Shown in pieces: positions 18,940 to 28,038 of a stretch of 64,000 nucleotides of DNA (its first letter is position 1; every line of letters starts with the position of its first letter). The DNA is from Lacimicrobium alkaliphilum (GTDB taxonomy: Bacteria; Pseudomonadota; Gammaproteobacteria; Enterobacterales; Alteromonadaceae). The notes under the pieces were generated by a model. The model did no database searches and was not told the DNA's origin. It saw only the letters and a program-made list of their open reading frames with translations. The translations under genes and the position numbers were made by a program. The stretch is from assembly GCF_002591895.1 (NCBI RefSeq), contig NZ_NISX01000014.1, forward strand, positions 2,719 through 66,718. The letters run 5' to 3'.

Positions 18940-19419
18940 ATGAAACTAACATCTAAAGGTCGGTATGCAGTGACTGCCATGCTGGACGTGGCGCTGCACT
19001 CGCAGCGAGGCCCTGTTCCTTTGGCTGACATCTCTGAACGTCAGGAAATATCCCTTTCTTATCTTGAACAGCTATTTTCACGTCTGCGTCGCGAAGAGCT
19101 GGTATCCAGTGTGCGCGGACCCGGTGGTGGCTATAAGCTTGGCCGCCATGCTACAGAAATTTCTGTTGGTGAAGTGATTCATGCTGTAGATGAGTCGGTT
19201 GATGCCACCCGTTGCAGCGGCAAGTCAGATTGCCAGGGAGGCGAACGCTGTCTTACCCATAGTTTGTGGAGCGATCTCAGTGATCGTATAGCTGAATTTC
19301 TTAACGGTATCAGTCTCGGTGAGTTGATGGCCAAACAAGACATTAAACTGGTGGCGAAGCGCCAGGACAGTAGCAAGCATCAGGCCGATGCCGGAATGAA
19401 AATTACCTTACAAGTCTGA
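18940..19419 (+). CDS. iscR: Fe-S cluster assembly regulator IscR
   Basis: A 159-residue Rrf2-family regulator. The N-terminal winged helix begins [16 protein letters not shown], and the recognition region is [14 protein letters not shown] (residues 38-50). The [2Fe-2S] ligands are present at Cys92, Cys98, Cys104 and His107 ([17 protein letters not shown]). Holo-IscR represses type 1 sites; both holo and apo forms act at type 2 sites. Operators upstream imply autoregulation, and a similar site precedes sufB. iscS follows after 2 bp. Confidence 0.96.
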   Translation: MKLTSKGRYAVTAMLDVALHSQRGPVPLADISERQEISLSYLEQLFSRLRREELVSSVRGPGGGYKLGRHATEISVGEVIHAVDESVDATRCSGKSDCQGGERCLTHSLWSDLSDRIAEFLNGISLGELMAKQDIKLVAKRQDSSKHQADAGMKITLQV

Positions 19420-19421
19420 GT

Positions 19422-20585
19422 ATGAAAAAGCCCATTTATCTTGATTACGCCGCCACCACACCGGTTGATGCTGCTGTTGCCGATAAAATGATGCAATATC
19501 TGACCATGGACGGCGTATTTGGAAATCCAGCTTCACGCTCCCATCGCTATGGCTGGCAGGCTGAAGAAGCTGTCGATATTGCCCGCAATCAGATTGGTGA
19601 ACTGGTGAACGCTGATCCCCGTGAAATCATTTTTACCTCAGGAGCTACTGAATCTGACAACCTCGCTATTAAAGGTGCCGCACGGTTCTATGCAGATAAA
19701 GGGCGGCATATTGTTACCCTGAAAACTGAGCACAAAGCAGTATTGGATGCCTGCTCGGCGCTTGAAGAAGAGGGTTTTGAGGTCACTTATCTGGCCCCTG
19801 AAGCCGATGGATTGTTAAACCTGGATAAACTTAAAGCCGCCCTTCGCGCCGATACGGTGCTGGTTTCGGTGATGCAGGTTAATAATGAGATCGGCGTGAT
19901 TCAGGATATTGCTGCTATCGGCGAGATATGCCGTCAGCATCAGGTATTGTTTCATGTGGATGCAGCGCAAAGCACCGGAAAGGTTGGCATCGACTTGCAG
20001 CAGTTGCCGGTTGATCTGATGTCTTTCTCAGCTCATAAAAGCTACGGTCCTAAGGGCATAGGGGCGCTGTATGTGCGACGTCAACCGCGTATTCATCTTA
20101 ATGCGCAGATCCATGGTGGCGGACATGAGCGGGGCATGCGTTCCGGTACGTTGCCGACACATCAGATCGTTGGCATGGGCGAGGCGTTTGCCCTTGCCGG
20201 CAAGCTGATGGCGTCGGAGAATCAACGGATTCTGGCACTGCGTCAGCGTCTCTGGCGTGGGATTAGCGATATTGAAGGCATTGGTTTAAATGGCAGTGAG
20301 TCGGCAAGAGTTGCCGGCAATCTCAATATTCATTTCGCGGATGTTGATGGAGAGGCGCTGCTGATGGCGCTAAAAGATCTGGCAGTTTCCAGTGGTTCTG
20401 CCTGTGCCTCGGCCAGTATAGAGCCCTCTTATGTGCTCAAGGCACTGGGGCTGAGCGATCAACTGGCTCACAGCTCTGTTCGCCTGTCGATTGGCCGCTT
20501 TACCACAGAACAGGATATCGATTTCGCCATTGAGCATATCCACGCTGCCATCAGCGATCTGAAGAGAATGGCACTGGACTGGTAG
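19422..20585 (+). CDS. iscS: Cysteine desulfurase IscS, short C-terminus
   Basis: A 387-residue PLP enzyme giving alanine and a persulfide sulfur from cysteine. Start [17 protein letters not shown] lysine in [12 protein letters not shown]; active-site loop [17 protein letters not shown]. It is clearly IscS, not SufS. E. coli IscS is 404 residues; here the protein stops at LKRMALDW, which aligns with the SPLW of E. coli, so about 17 C-terminal residues are missing. That tail helps dock IscU in E. coli. No iscU, iscA, hscB, hscA or fdx follows; repeat DNA does. It may supply sulfur mainly for tRNA thiolation and cofactors. Confidence 0.94.
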   Translation: MKKPIYLDYAATTPVDAAVADKMMQYLTMDGVFGNPASRSHRYGWQAEEAVDIARNQIGELVNADPREIIFTSGATESDNLAIKGAARFYADKGRHIVTLKTEHKAVLDACSALEEEGFEVTYLAPEADGLLNLDKLKAALRADTVLVSVMQVNNEIGVIQDIAAIGEICRQHQVLFHVDAAQSTGKVGIDLQQLPVDLMSFSAHKSYGPKGIGALYVRRQPRIHLNAQIHGGGHERGMRSGTLPTHQIVGMGEAFALAGKLMASENQRILALRQRLWRGISDIEGIGLNGSESARVAGNLNIHFADVDGEALLMALKDLAVSSGSACASASIEPSYVLKALGLSDQLAHSSVRLSIGRFTTEQDIDFAIEHIHAAISDLKRMALDW

Positions 20586-21440
20586 GGGAGTTATCAGTGT
20601 AGCCCGTAAGAAGCGCAGCGGATTGCGGGGTTTTTTCACCACGAAAAGCACGAAAAGAGATTTCACCACAGAGGCACGAAGGGCACAGAGAAGTAAAAGG
20701 GCTAAACCGTTGATACCTCTGTGCTCTCTGTGGTTATTTCATTCTTTCTCAAAGGTCACTGGACTTGTCCAGCAACTTTGATGACTCAATGCCGAGATGG
20801 CATCAAAGGCTGCTGGATGCCCGATAACGACACTCGGGCATGACCGAATGTCGTTCCCGCGGCAGTTGGCGGGAATCCAGCGTCTTTCCTCTACCGCGAG
20901 CCGCACAAAAAATCGCCTGGAGCGATTTTTAACGCCAGTAGTTTAATGGCGGCCACAGGCGCAGGACAGGGATAGTCCGGAGTACAAAGCACGAAAAGAG
21001 ATTTCACCACAGAGGCACGAAGGGCACAGAGAAGTAAAAGGGCTAAACCGTTGATACCTCTGTGCTCTCTGTGTTTATTTCATTCTTTCTCAAAGGTCAC
21101 TGGACTTGTCCAGCAACTTTGATGACTCAATGCCGAGATGGCATCAAAGGCTGCTGGATGCCCGATAACGACACTCGGGCATGACCGAATGTCGTTCCCG
21201 CGGCAGTTGGCGGGAATCCAGCGTCTTTCCTCTACCGCGAGCCGCACAAAAAATCGCCTGGAGCGATTTTTAACGCCAGTAGTTTAATGGCGGCCACAGG
21301 CGCAGGACAGGGATAGTCCGGAGTACAAAGCACGAAAAGAGATTTCACCACAGAGGCACGAAGGGCACAGAGAAGTAAAAGGGCTAAACCGTTGATACCT
21401 CTGTGCTCTCTGTGTCTCTGTGGTTATTTTTGTTTCCCCC
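20586..21440. repeat. Repeat region in place of the rest of an isc operon
   Basis: No gene is seen in 855 bp between iscS and the convergent sufE. It opens with a REP-like copy (20599-20630, GTAGCCCGTAAGAAGCGCAG), then two full 341-bp tandem units and a partial third (20648-21416). The composition and inverted ends are those of intergenic repeats elsewhere in the window. No fragments of iscU or hscA were recognised. Confidence 0.8.
20648..21416. repeat. 341-bp tandem repeat, two copies plus a partial third
   Basis: Units start at 20648, 20989 and 21330, each with GCACGAAAAGAGATTTCACC, so the period is exactly 341 bp. Units 1 and 2 differ at one base that I could see (CTCTGTGGTTATT against CTCTGTGTTTATT). 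Each unit contains a CACAGAG inverted repeat, a second element ending GGCGGGAATCCAGCG, and a hairpin AAAAATCGC/GCGATTTTT. The third unit stops after the CACAGAG part. Near identity indicates recent amplification, or homogenisation by recombination. Confidence 0.9.
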
Positions 21441-21851
21441 TTACTTTTTAGCCTTCGCAATGGCCCGGATCCTGGCGACGATGGCACGCAGGCCGTTGCC
21501 ACGGGTCGGGGTGATATGACGCTCCAGATCAAGTTGTTTAAAGTAGTCGTCGATATCAAAATCCAGGATCTGCGCCGGGGTTCTGTCATTGTAAGCAGCC
21601 ATCACCAGTGCCAGGAGCCCGTTAACAATCACAGCGTCACTGTCTACCTGAAACTGTAACGTACCATTTTGGTCATGACTCACCAGCCATACGCTGCTCT
21701 GACAGCCCCTGACCAGCCGATCGTCGGTTTTCAGGTTTTCATCCATGGGTGGGATACTCTTGCCCAGATCAATGATGTACTGATAGCGCTGTTCCCAGTC
21801 ATCAAAAAACGCCAGATCTTCAACAATTTCTTCGCTGTTGGGTAATTTCAT
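21441..21851 (-). CDS. sufE: Cysteine desulfuration protein SufE
   Basis: A 136-residue sulfur acceptor for SufS. The family fold and active cysteine are seen in DDRLVRGCQSSVWLVS (Cys near residue 50), and the C-terminal basic region RGNGLRAIVARIRAIAKAKK is typical. It takes persulfide sulfur from SufS and passes it to SufBCD. It is the last gene of the sufBCDSATE operon, 17 bp after sufT, and runs convergently toward the iscS repeat region. Confidence 0.95.
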   Translation of the reverse strand: MKLPNSEEIVEDLAFFDDWEQRYQYIIDLGKSIPPMDENLKTDDRLVRGCQSSVWLVSHDQNGTLQFQVDSDAVIVNGLLALVMAAYNDRTPAQILDFDIDDYFKQLDLERHITPTRGNGLRAIVARIRAIAKAKK

Positions 21852-21868
21852 TATGGATCTCAGGTTGT

Positions 21869-22402
21869 TCAGAAGAACACACCAGCTTCAAGCTGGGCTT
21901 CTTCGCTCATCATTTCACGGGACCAGGGCGGATCGAATACCAGCTCCACCTCAACCTTATTGACATTGGGTACCATCCCCACCCGATATTCTACATCACC
22001 AACTAATACCGGGCCCATACCACAGCCGGGGGCAGTCAGCGTCATATCGATATGTACGGTCCGGGTGTCCTGATTGACAGCGACCTTATAAATTAATCCC
22101 AGCGAAACCAGGTTGATGGGAATTTCCGGGTCATAGACAGTTTCCAGCGCCTGCATCACCTGATCTTCATGAATGCGTCCGTCTTCAGGAGCAGGAAAGT
22201 CCATTTTTTGGGGTTTACGGCCTATGGCATCGCCATCGGTTCCATCGATACGCAGCATATTGCCACGCCAGGTCACCGTATAATTGCCACCAAGATCCTG
22301 AGTGATATTGACGAACTCGCCTTCCGGAATAACCTGTGCCTCGCCGGTTGGCACTCGCCTGGCTTTGCATTCCCGCTCGGTCACGACCATTTTTTGCTGC
22401 AT
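21869..22402 (-). CDS. sufT: Putative Fe-S assembly protein SufT
   Basis: A 177-residue protein. Its C-terminal part is a DUF59/MIP18 domain (EDQVMQALETVYDPEIPINL, then MTLTAPGCGMGPVLVGDVEY and VFDPPWSREMMSEEA), and its N-terminal extension of about 75 residues is that of the SufT family. SufT-type proteins are auxiliary factors for Fe-S protein maturation in SUF systems. It lies between the A-type carrier and sufE in the same operon. The TAPGCGMG cysteine is the likely functional residue. E. coli sufABCDSE lacks this gene. Confidence 0.88.
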   Translation of the reverse strand: MQQKMVVTERECKARRVPTGEAQVIPEGEFVNITQDLGGNYTVTWRGNMLRIDGTDGDAIGRKPQKMDFPAPEDGRIHEDQVMQALETVYDPEIPINLVSLGLIYKVAVNQDTRTVHIDMTLTAPGCGMGPVLVGDVEYRVGMVPNVNKVEVELVFDPPWSREMMSEEAQLEAGVFF

Positions 22403-22445
22403 TTACCGAACCTCTTCGGGCATCATTCCCGGCCTCATTGATTGC

Positions 22446-22811
22446 TCAGGTGACATTAAAGCTTTCACCACAGCCACATTCGTTGACCACATTGGGGTTA
22501 TTAAATTTAACTACGCCGTTGATACCTTCTTTGACGTAGTCAATTTCGGTGCCTGTTATCAGATCCAGCGCCTTGGCACTGATCGCCAGGGTAAGCGTGT
22601 CGCTGGCTTTAATCAGAGTATCATCGTCTTCTGCCTGCTCAGCAACATCCAGCACATAGGCATAACCCGTACAGCCGCTGACTTTTGTCGACAAGCGCAC
22701 CATATGGCCGGGCTGATTGTTCAGTTTTGCCTCAAAATGTTTTATTGCAGATTCGGTAAGACTTACTGCATCACCACTATTCATTGTGGGGGTAAATGTC
22801 TCAACACTCAT
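22446..22811 (-). CDS. sufA: A-type Fe-S carrier protein (SufA/IscA family)
   Basis: A 121-residue HesB/IscA-fold protein. The three cluster-binding cysteines are present: VSGCTGYAYVLD (near residue 47) and the C-terminal ECGCGESF pair. A-type carriers receive clusters from SufBCD and hand them to apo-proteins. It lies 18 bp after sufS. It is called SufA from its operon position; the sequence alone could also be an IscA or ErpA. Compared with E. coli, the gene sits after sufS rather than first in the operon. Confidence 0.85.
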   Translation of the reverse strand: MSVETFTPTMNSGDAVSLTESAIKHFEAKLNNQPGHMVRLSTKVSGCTGYAYVLDVAEQAEDDDTLIKASDTLTLAISAKALDLITGTEIDYVKEGINGVVKFNNPNVVNECGCGESFNVT

Positions 22812-22829
22812 ATCATTCTCCTTAACCTG

Positions 22830-24062
22830 TCAGGCCAGCATGCTCTGGGCTTTCTTCAGGGCAACAAACAGCGCGTCCACTTCTTCTAAGGTGTTGTACA
22901 CAGAAAAAGACGCTCTGGCAGTGCCCGGTACGTCTAAACGTCGCATCAGTGGCTGCGCACAATGATCGCCGGTGCGTATCGCAATGCCCTGGCGATCCAG
23001 GATAAAGCCCACATCGGCGGGATGGCTGCCCTGCAAATTAAAACTCAGCACCCCTATCTTATTGGGTGCATTGCCTATGATTTTCAAACCTTCAAAGGCT
23101 TCGGCCTGTTCCAGGGCACTGGCCATCAGGGCCTGCTCATGAGCCTGTACGGCACTCAGATCAAGGCTCATAAACCAGTCAATGGCGGCACCCAGACCGA
23201 TGGCACCGGCAATATTTGGCGTGCCGGCTTCAAGGCGATTGGGTAACTCACCCCAGGTGGAGCACTCATAAGTGACTTTGGCGATCATCTCGCCACCGGT
23301 CTGCCACACGGGCCAGTCCTGCAGGACCTTTTCTTTGCCCCACAGCACACCAATGCCGGTGGGCCCAAAGAGCTTGTGACCGGAAAACGCATAGAAATCA
23401 CAACCGATGTCGGTCACATTCACATTTCCGTGTGCCACTCCCTGAGCACCATCAATCAGTACTAATGCACCTTTTTCCCTGGCTAATGCGGTTAGCTCTT
23501 TAACCGGATTAATGGTGCCCAGGGCATTGGAAATATGCGGCAGGGCAACGAATTTTGTGTTCTGTGACAACAGTGACGCAAAAGCTTCTGTGTTCAGTGC
23601 ACCGTTATCATGTATCGGCGCTATTTTCAGTATTGCACCACTGCGGACACAGGCCTGCTGCCAGGTAACCAGATTGGCGTGATGCTCCATTTCTGTCACC
23701 AGTACTTCATCGCCACTTTGCAGGCGCTGCGCCATACCGCTGGCCACAATATTAATGCCTTCAGTGGTGCCACTGGTCCAGATCACTTCCTTGCGGCTGC
23801 CGGCATGAATAAAGTCGGCTACCGTGTCCCGGGCTTTTTCAAAACGGCGGGTGGCCTCATCGGAAAGATGATGTGCGCCGCGATGGACATTGGCATTGCA
23901 CTGGGTGTAAAAGTCCGTAATTGCCTGGATAACGGCCTCAGGTTTTTGTGTTGTGGCAGCATTATCCAGATACACCAGAGGTTTCCCCTCGATCTGCTGA
24001 TGCAAAATAGGGAACTGGGCACGTATCTGTTCGCTATTCAGGATACCTGAAGGGGAGGTCAT
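22830..24062 (-). CDS. sufS: Cysteine desulfurase SufS
   Basis: A 410-residue group II cysteine desulfurase. Start blocks: PLVYLDNAATTQKP and NVHRGAHHLSDEATR; PLP lysine in YAFSGHKLFGPTGIG; catalytic cysteine in IRTGDHCAQPLMRRL near the C-terminus. ATG 24062 overlaps the sufD stop by 4 bp (ATGA) and gives the family N-terminus; the frame stays open to 24263, but that extension is inside sufD and is unrelated. With iscS the window carries two desulfurases, the second paired with SufE. Confidence 0.96.
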   Translation of the reverse strand: MTSPSGILNSEQIRAQFPILHQQIEGKPLVYLDNAATTQKPEAVIQAITDFYTQCNANVHRGAHHLSDEATRRFEKARDTVADFIHAGSRKEVIWTSGTTEGINIVASGMAQRLQSGDEVLVTEMEHHANLVTWQQACVRSGAILKIAPIHDNGALNTEAFASLLSQNTKFVALPHISNALGTINPVKELTALAREKGALVLIDGAQGVAHGNVNVTDIGCDFYAFSGHKLFGPTGIGVLWGKEKVLQDWPVWQTGGEMIAKVTYECSTWGELPNRLEAGTPNIAGAIGLGAAIDWFMSLDLSAVQAHEQALMASALEQAEAFEGLKIIGNAPNKIGVLSFNLQGSHPADVGFILDRQGIAIRTGDHCAQPLMRRLDVPGTARASFSVYNTLEEVDALFVALKKAQSMLA

Positions 24063-25318
24063 TTTACTTCCATCTCCGCAAAGCGTGCCTGCAACTTCGG
24101 CTGCAGCCAGTGGGCCAGCGCCTGATTCGGCATCTGGTTTACCAGCTCCTGTATAAAGCCAAAGTTCAGCATCACCAGGGCCTGCGAACGGGATATGCCG
24201 CGCGAGCGAAGGTAATACAGGGCTTCTTCCTCGATCTCGGCGACGGTGGCACCGTGGGCACACTGTACGTCGTCGGCGTAGATTTCCAGCTCTGGCTTGG
24301 TATTGATCTGACCACGACGGGACAACAACAGGTTACGGTTATTCAGCTCTGCCAGGGTTTTCTGCGCATCGCGGTGAATATGAATACGGCCATTAAATAC
24401 GGCTTTGGCTTTGTCGCCGACAATGCCCCGGGCATTCTCTTCCGTGGTGCCATTAGGCACGGCGTGCTCAATGGTACTGTGTAGATCAAAATGCTCTGAT
24501 TCACCAAGCAGGTAAATGGCGTTAAATTTGGCTTTGGCATGTTCACCATTGTGGATGATATCGACATCCACACGTGACAACTGGCTGCCATAACCAACCA
24601 GCGTACTGTTAAGTCTTGCCTGTTCCTGCAGACTAAAGTGACAGCCACCGATATGAATGGCTTTATGGGTATGCATGGCCATTCTGTAGTGTTCAAGCTG
24701 TGCATGTTCGCCAATGTCATATTCGGCAAAACCGGTACTCAGACTGGCCTGCTCACCCTGTCCCTGCTCAATGACGGTAACACTGGAACGATTTCCCAGA
24801 CGCACCAGTACACGGTGATGTGATTCCTGCCCCTGGGTGCTCAGATTAGTGATACGCACGGGCCGTTCAATATGGCTGTCGGCATCGATATCGATAATCA
24901 CGCCATCTTCAGCCAGCACATCGTTTACCAGACCGAACAAATGACGCTGCGGTTTGATCTGACTGAACAGTGCCTTAGCGGTTGTTTTTTGCTCATCGGC
25001 TGCATCACGCAAGCTACTGATATGCAGCCCTTCTGGCAGGGTCATTGCAGTAATATCGGATTGTAACTCACCGTCCACAAATATCAGATCCAGGCTGTTA
25101 AGGCCTTCGATATCGGCAATGTCGGTGGAGGTTTTTGTGCTATCGCTACTCAGTGTCAGCTGTTCCAGTGGTACCAGTGACGTATATTTCCAGGCTTCCA
25201 CGCGGCGATTTGGCCAGTTTGTCTGGCGCAGAGACTCCAGAGCTTGCTCCCGCACGGGGCTGAGCCAGTCATCAATGGCCTGGCCACGATCTATGACCTG
25301 CTGCAACCATTGACTCAT
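24059..25318 (-). CDS. sufD: Fe-S scaffold subunit SufD
   Basis: A 419-residue SufBD-fold protein, partner of SufB in the SufBC2D scaffold. The N-terminal helical part (WPNRRVEAWKYTSLVPLEQL, about residues 35-54) is followed by the long beta-helix core (HIHRDAQKTLAELNNRNLLL, DDVQCAHGATVAEIEEEALY) with the conserved histidine in CAHGAT, and the C-terminal helical domain RGISRSQALVMLNFGFIQEL. It overlaps sufC and sufS by 4 bp each, so the three are translationally coupled. Confidence 0.95.
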   Translation of the reverse strand: MSQWLQQVIDRGQAIDDWLSPVREQALESLRQTNWPNRRVEAWKYTSLVPLEQLTLSSDSTKTSTDIADIEGLNSLDLIFVDGELQSDITAMTLPEGLHISSLRDAADEQKTTAKALFSQIKPQRHLFGLVNDVLAEDGVIIDIDADSHIERPVRITNLSTQGQESHHRVLVRLGNRSSVTVIEQGQGEQASLSTGFAEYDIGEHAQLEHYRMAMHTHKAIHIGGCHFSLQEQARLNSTLVGYGSQLSRVDVDIIHNGEHAKAKFNAIYLLGESEHFDLHSTIEHAVPNGTTEENARGIVGDKAKAVFNGRIHIHRDAQKTLAELNNRNLLLSRRGQINTKPELEIYADDVQCAHGATVAEIEEEALYYLRSRGISRSQALVMLNFGFIQELVNQMPNQALAHWLQPKLQARFAEMEVK

Positions 25319-26079
25319 GCGCCGGCCTCCTCGGCGTTATCCTGTCCCAGAAAGGCATAACCTTCTTTTTCCACTTCTTTGGCAAGAGAGGCATCGCCGC
25401 TTTTCACCACTTTACCGTTAGCCAGAATATGCACATGATCCGGCTCAATGTAATCAAGAAGACGCTGATAATGGGTGATGACAATAAAGCTGCGTTTACC
25501 GTCACGTTGACTGTTAACGCCGTTGGCCACTACCTGCAGGGCGTCGATATCCAGGCCTGAATCCGACTCATCGAGAATACATAACGTCGGCTCAAGCAAA
25601 ATCATCTGCATCAGCTCATTACGTTTTTTTTCGCCGCCTGAGAAGCCTTCATTAACGCCACGTTTGAGGAAATCCAGTGGCAGTTGTACCTGCTTGCAGG
25701 CTTCTTTGGCTTTTTTCAGGAACTCAGCGGCAGATAAAGGCTCTTCGCCACGCTGTTCGCGCATCGCGTTGACCGACTCTTTCATAAATTCCATATTACT
25801 CACACCCGGGATTTCTACCGGGTACTGAAAGGCCAGAAACAGCCCCTTGCGGGCACGATCTTCTATCTCCATTTCGAGCAGGTCTTCGCCCTGAAAATCG
25901 ACACTGCCCTCAGACACCTCGTAACCTTCGCGGCCGGACAGAATATACCCCAGGGTGCTTTTACCGGCGCCGTTGGGGCCCATAATGGCATGCACTTCAC
26001 CGGGTTTGATGTCCAGGTTCAGACCTTTGAGTATGTGTTTTTGCTCCACACTGGCGTGCAGGTTTTGAATCTTAAGCAT
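25315..26079 (-). CDS. sufC: Fe-S assembly ATPase SufC
   Basis: A 254-residue ABC-type ATPase that drives the SufBCD scaffold. Walker A GPNGAGKST (about residues 35-43), the Q-loop AFQYPVEIPGV, the signature NEGFSGGEKKRNELMQM, Walker B LCILDESDSGLD and the H-loop VITHYQRLLDYI are all present. It is cytosolic, with no membrane domain. It begins 13 bp after sufB and overlaps sufD by 4 bp. Confidence 0.97.
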   Translation of the reverse strand: MLKIQNLHASVEQKHILKGLNLDIKPGEVHAIMGPNGAGKSTLGYILSGREGYEVSEGSVDFQGEDLLEMEIEDRARKGLFLAFQYPVEIPGVSNMEFMKESVNAMREQRGEEPLSAAEFLKKAKEACKQVQLPLDFLKRGVNEGFSGGEKKRNELMQMILLEPTLCILDESDSGLDIDALQVVANGVNSQRDGKRSFIVITHYQRLLDYIEPDHVHILANGKVVKSGDASLAKEVEKEGYAFLGQDNAEEAGA

Positions 26080-26092
26080 TAAATTTCCCCGC

Positions 26093-27529
26093 TTATCCTA
26101 CTGAGCCTTCGAGACTGATCTCGAGCAGTTTGCCCGCTTCCACGGCGAACTCCATCGGCAATTCTCTGAATACTTCTTTACAGAAACCGTTAACGATCAT
26201 GGATACGGCTTTTTCTGCATCCAGCCCACGTTGTTTACATAAAAATAACTGGTCATCGCTGACCTTCGAGGTGGTCGCCTCATGCTCGACTATGGCTGAA
26301 GGGTTACGGCTCTCAATATAAGGAAAGGTATGAGCCCCGCAGCGATCACCTATCAGCAGTGAATCACATTCGGTAAAATTACGTGCGCCATCGGCTTTAG
26401 GGCCCATCTGCACCAGGCCGCGATAGGCATTATTGCTGTTGCCGGCACTGATCCCCTTGGAAATAATGGTGGATTTGGTGTTCTTACCCAGATGGATCAT
26501 CTTGGTGCCGGTATCGGCCTGCTGTCTGCCACGGGTCAGTGCCACAGAATAAAACTCGCCGACACTGTTATCCCCTTTGAGTATGCAACTGGGGTACTTC
26601 CAGGTCACTGCTGAGCCGGTTTCCACCTGAGTCCAGGAAATCTTGGCGTTGGTGTGACAAATGCCCCGCTTGGTGACGAAGTTGTAGATACCGCCTTTAC
26701 CGTTTTCATCACCGGGATACCAGTTTTGTACGGTGGAGTATTTGATCTGGGCATCGTCCATCGCCACCAGCTCTACTACTGCTGCGTGCAGCTGATTTTC
26801 ATCCCGCTGCGGTGCGGTACAGCCTTCGAGGTAACTCACATAGCTGCCTTCGTCCGCGACGATCAGGGTACGCTCAAACTGACCGGTATTCTGCTCGTTA
26901 ATGCGGAAATAAGTAGACAGCTCCATAGGGCAGCGCACACCTTTGGGAATATACACAAAGGAGCCATCGGTAAACACGGCGCTGTTAAGAGCGGCAAAGT
27001 AATTGTCAGAACGGGGCACCACAGTACCCAGGTACTTTTTCACCAGTTCCGGATACTTATGCACGGCCTCAGAAATCGGGCAGAAAATCACCCCGGCCTC
27101 TTCCAGTTTTGACCGGAAGGTGGTCACCACTGACACAGAGTCGAATACTGCATCCACTGCTACACCGGCCAGCATTTCCTGTTCATGCAGTGGAATGCCC
27201 AGCTTTTCGTAGGTACGCAGCAGCTCAGGGTCTACTTCATCCAGTGACTTGGGCTTGTCCTTCATACTCTTAGGCGCAGAGTAATAGGAGATGGCCTGAT
27301 AATCGATCTTGGGGTAGTGCACATGGGCCCATTCCGGTTCTTCCATGGTCAGCCAACTGCGATAGGCACGCAGACGCCACTCCAGCATCCACTCTGGCTC
27401 ACCTTTCATGGCCGAAATGCGTTGTATCACATCTTCATCCAGGCCAATGGGAAAGGTTTCAGATTCGATGTCAGAGACAAATCCGGCATCGTATTTGCGG
27501 GATAACGCCTGATCGATTTGTTCACTCAT
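26093..27529 (-). CDS. sufB: Fe-S scaffold subunit SufB
   Basis: A 478-residue main scaffold for de novo cluster assembly. Family blocks: [17 protein letters not shown] near residue 40, SVFIYVPKGV-like [40 protein letters not shown] (internal Cys), [19 protein letters not shown] with the acceptor cysteine, and [20 protein letters not shown] with the cluster glutamate. It is the first gene of the operon; an IscR-like site and a probable promoter lie 130-160 bp upstream. The length is close to the 495 residues of E. coli. Confidence 0.97.
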   Translation of the reverse strand: MSEQIDQALSRKYDAGFVSDIESETFPIGLDEDVIQRISAMKGEPEWMLEWRLRAYRSWLTMEEPEWAHVHYPKIDYQAISYYSAPKSMKDKPKSLDEVDPELLRTYEKLGIPLHEQEMLAGVAVDAVFDSVSVVTTFRSKLEEAGVIFCPISEAVHKYPELVKKYLGTVVPRSDNYFAALNSAVFTDGSFVYIPKGVRCPMELSTYFRINEQNTGQFERTLIVADEGSYVSYLEGCTAPQRDENQLHAAVVELVAMDDAQIKYSTVQNWYPGDENGKGGIYNFVTKRGICHTNAKISWTQVETGSAVTWKYPSCILKGDNSVGEFYSVALTRGRQQADTGTKMIHLGKNTKSTIISKGISAGNSNNAYRGLVQMGPKADGARNFTECDSLLIGDRCGAHTFPYIESRNPSAIVEHEATTSKVSDDQLFLCKQRGLDAEKAVSMIVNGFCKEVFRELPMEFAVEAGKLLEISLEGSVG

Positions 27530-27653
27530 ACTCTGGTTTCACCCTGATGCGGTTGCCCTGATGCCATTACATATATTCTCTGGCATTAGCTGCCTGAGTC
27601 ATTGCATGTCAAAACTCAAGAAGGGAGCGGACAACGGTTTTAGATTTGCTTCG

Positions 27654-27686
27654 ATTCTATATTACCTGAGCGTTTTACTCAAGTAT
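27654..27686 (-). promoter_or_regulatory. suf operon promoter with IscR type 1-like site
   Basis: Read on the minus strand, the 25-bp site at 27662-27686 starts ATACTTGAGT and ends GCTCAGGTAA, with about four differences from the remembered type 1 consensus. It shares CCTGAG-GTTTTACT-type sequence with the left site before iscR. A -35 TTGAGT and a -10 TAGAAT lie 17 bp apart, with the site covering the -35 and spacer, which is the geometry of repression. Confidence 0.65.
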
Positions 27687-27795
27687 TGACTGGGGCAAAA
27701 TGCACGTCGGCAACGCGTTACCGGCAGAATAAACTGTTGTGATTGGCCCGTTGTACAACACAGCCCGGCCACAAAGCTTGATTGTCAGATATCCG

Positions 27796-27813
27796 GCCAA
27801 CAATATTGTTGGC
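27796..27813. promoter_or_regulatory. 18-bp perfect palindrome upstream of ndk
   Basis: GCCAACAATATTGTTGGC is a perfect 18-bp palindrome midway between sufB and ndk and unrelated to the repeat families of the window. It could be an operator or form a hairpin. No regulator is assigned. Confidence 0.5.
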
Positions 27814-28038
27814 TCAGAATGTTGAAAATCGTCAATAAAATACCAGCACACAGGCTTTCATCCTTTTGTCACAGTGTGCATGGTAGTTTTACCACGTCGC
27901 TGCAGGGGGATTGGATTCGCCTGTAACCCAGCCCTGCTAACAGTTAATATTTTGTTGTGGAGTATGGATAGCAAAGCGATGTATTTTTGCATATAATCCG
28001 CGCTCAAATTTTCAACTCTACCTAATTCGGAGACTTAC

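Larger units (their letters stand above)
27530..28038. promoter_or_regulatory. Divergent control region between sufB and ndk
   Basis: No gene is seen in these 509 bp. From left to right: the sufB leader, the IscR-like site with the suf promoter (27654-27686), an 18-bp perfect palindrome (27796-27813), a smaller palindrome GTTGTACAAC (27752-27761), and a TATAAT (27992-27997) 42 bp before ndk that is the likely -10 of the ndk promoter without an obvious -35. Confidence 0.6.

Noticed and set aside
20907-20930. Hairpin AAAAAATCGC/GCGATTTTT as the terminator of iscS.
   Set aside because: It lies over 300 bp after the stop and is part of the repeat unit, recurring at 21248-21271; it may stop transcription but is not a specific iscS terminator.
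20648-21416. The regular repeats looked like a possible CRISPR array.
   Set aside because: The unit is 341 bp with no unique spacers, and no cas genes are present.
24063-24263. An N-terminal extension of SufS by 67 residues.
   Set aside because: It lies inside sufD in another frame and does not resemble SufS; the ATG at 24062 overlaps the sufD stop as expected for coupling.
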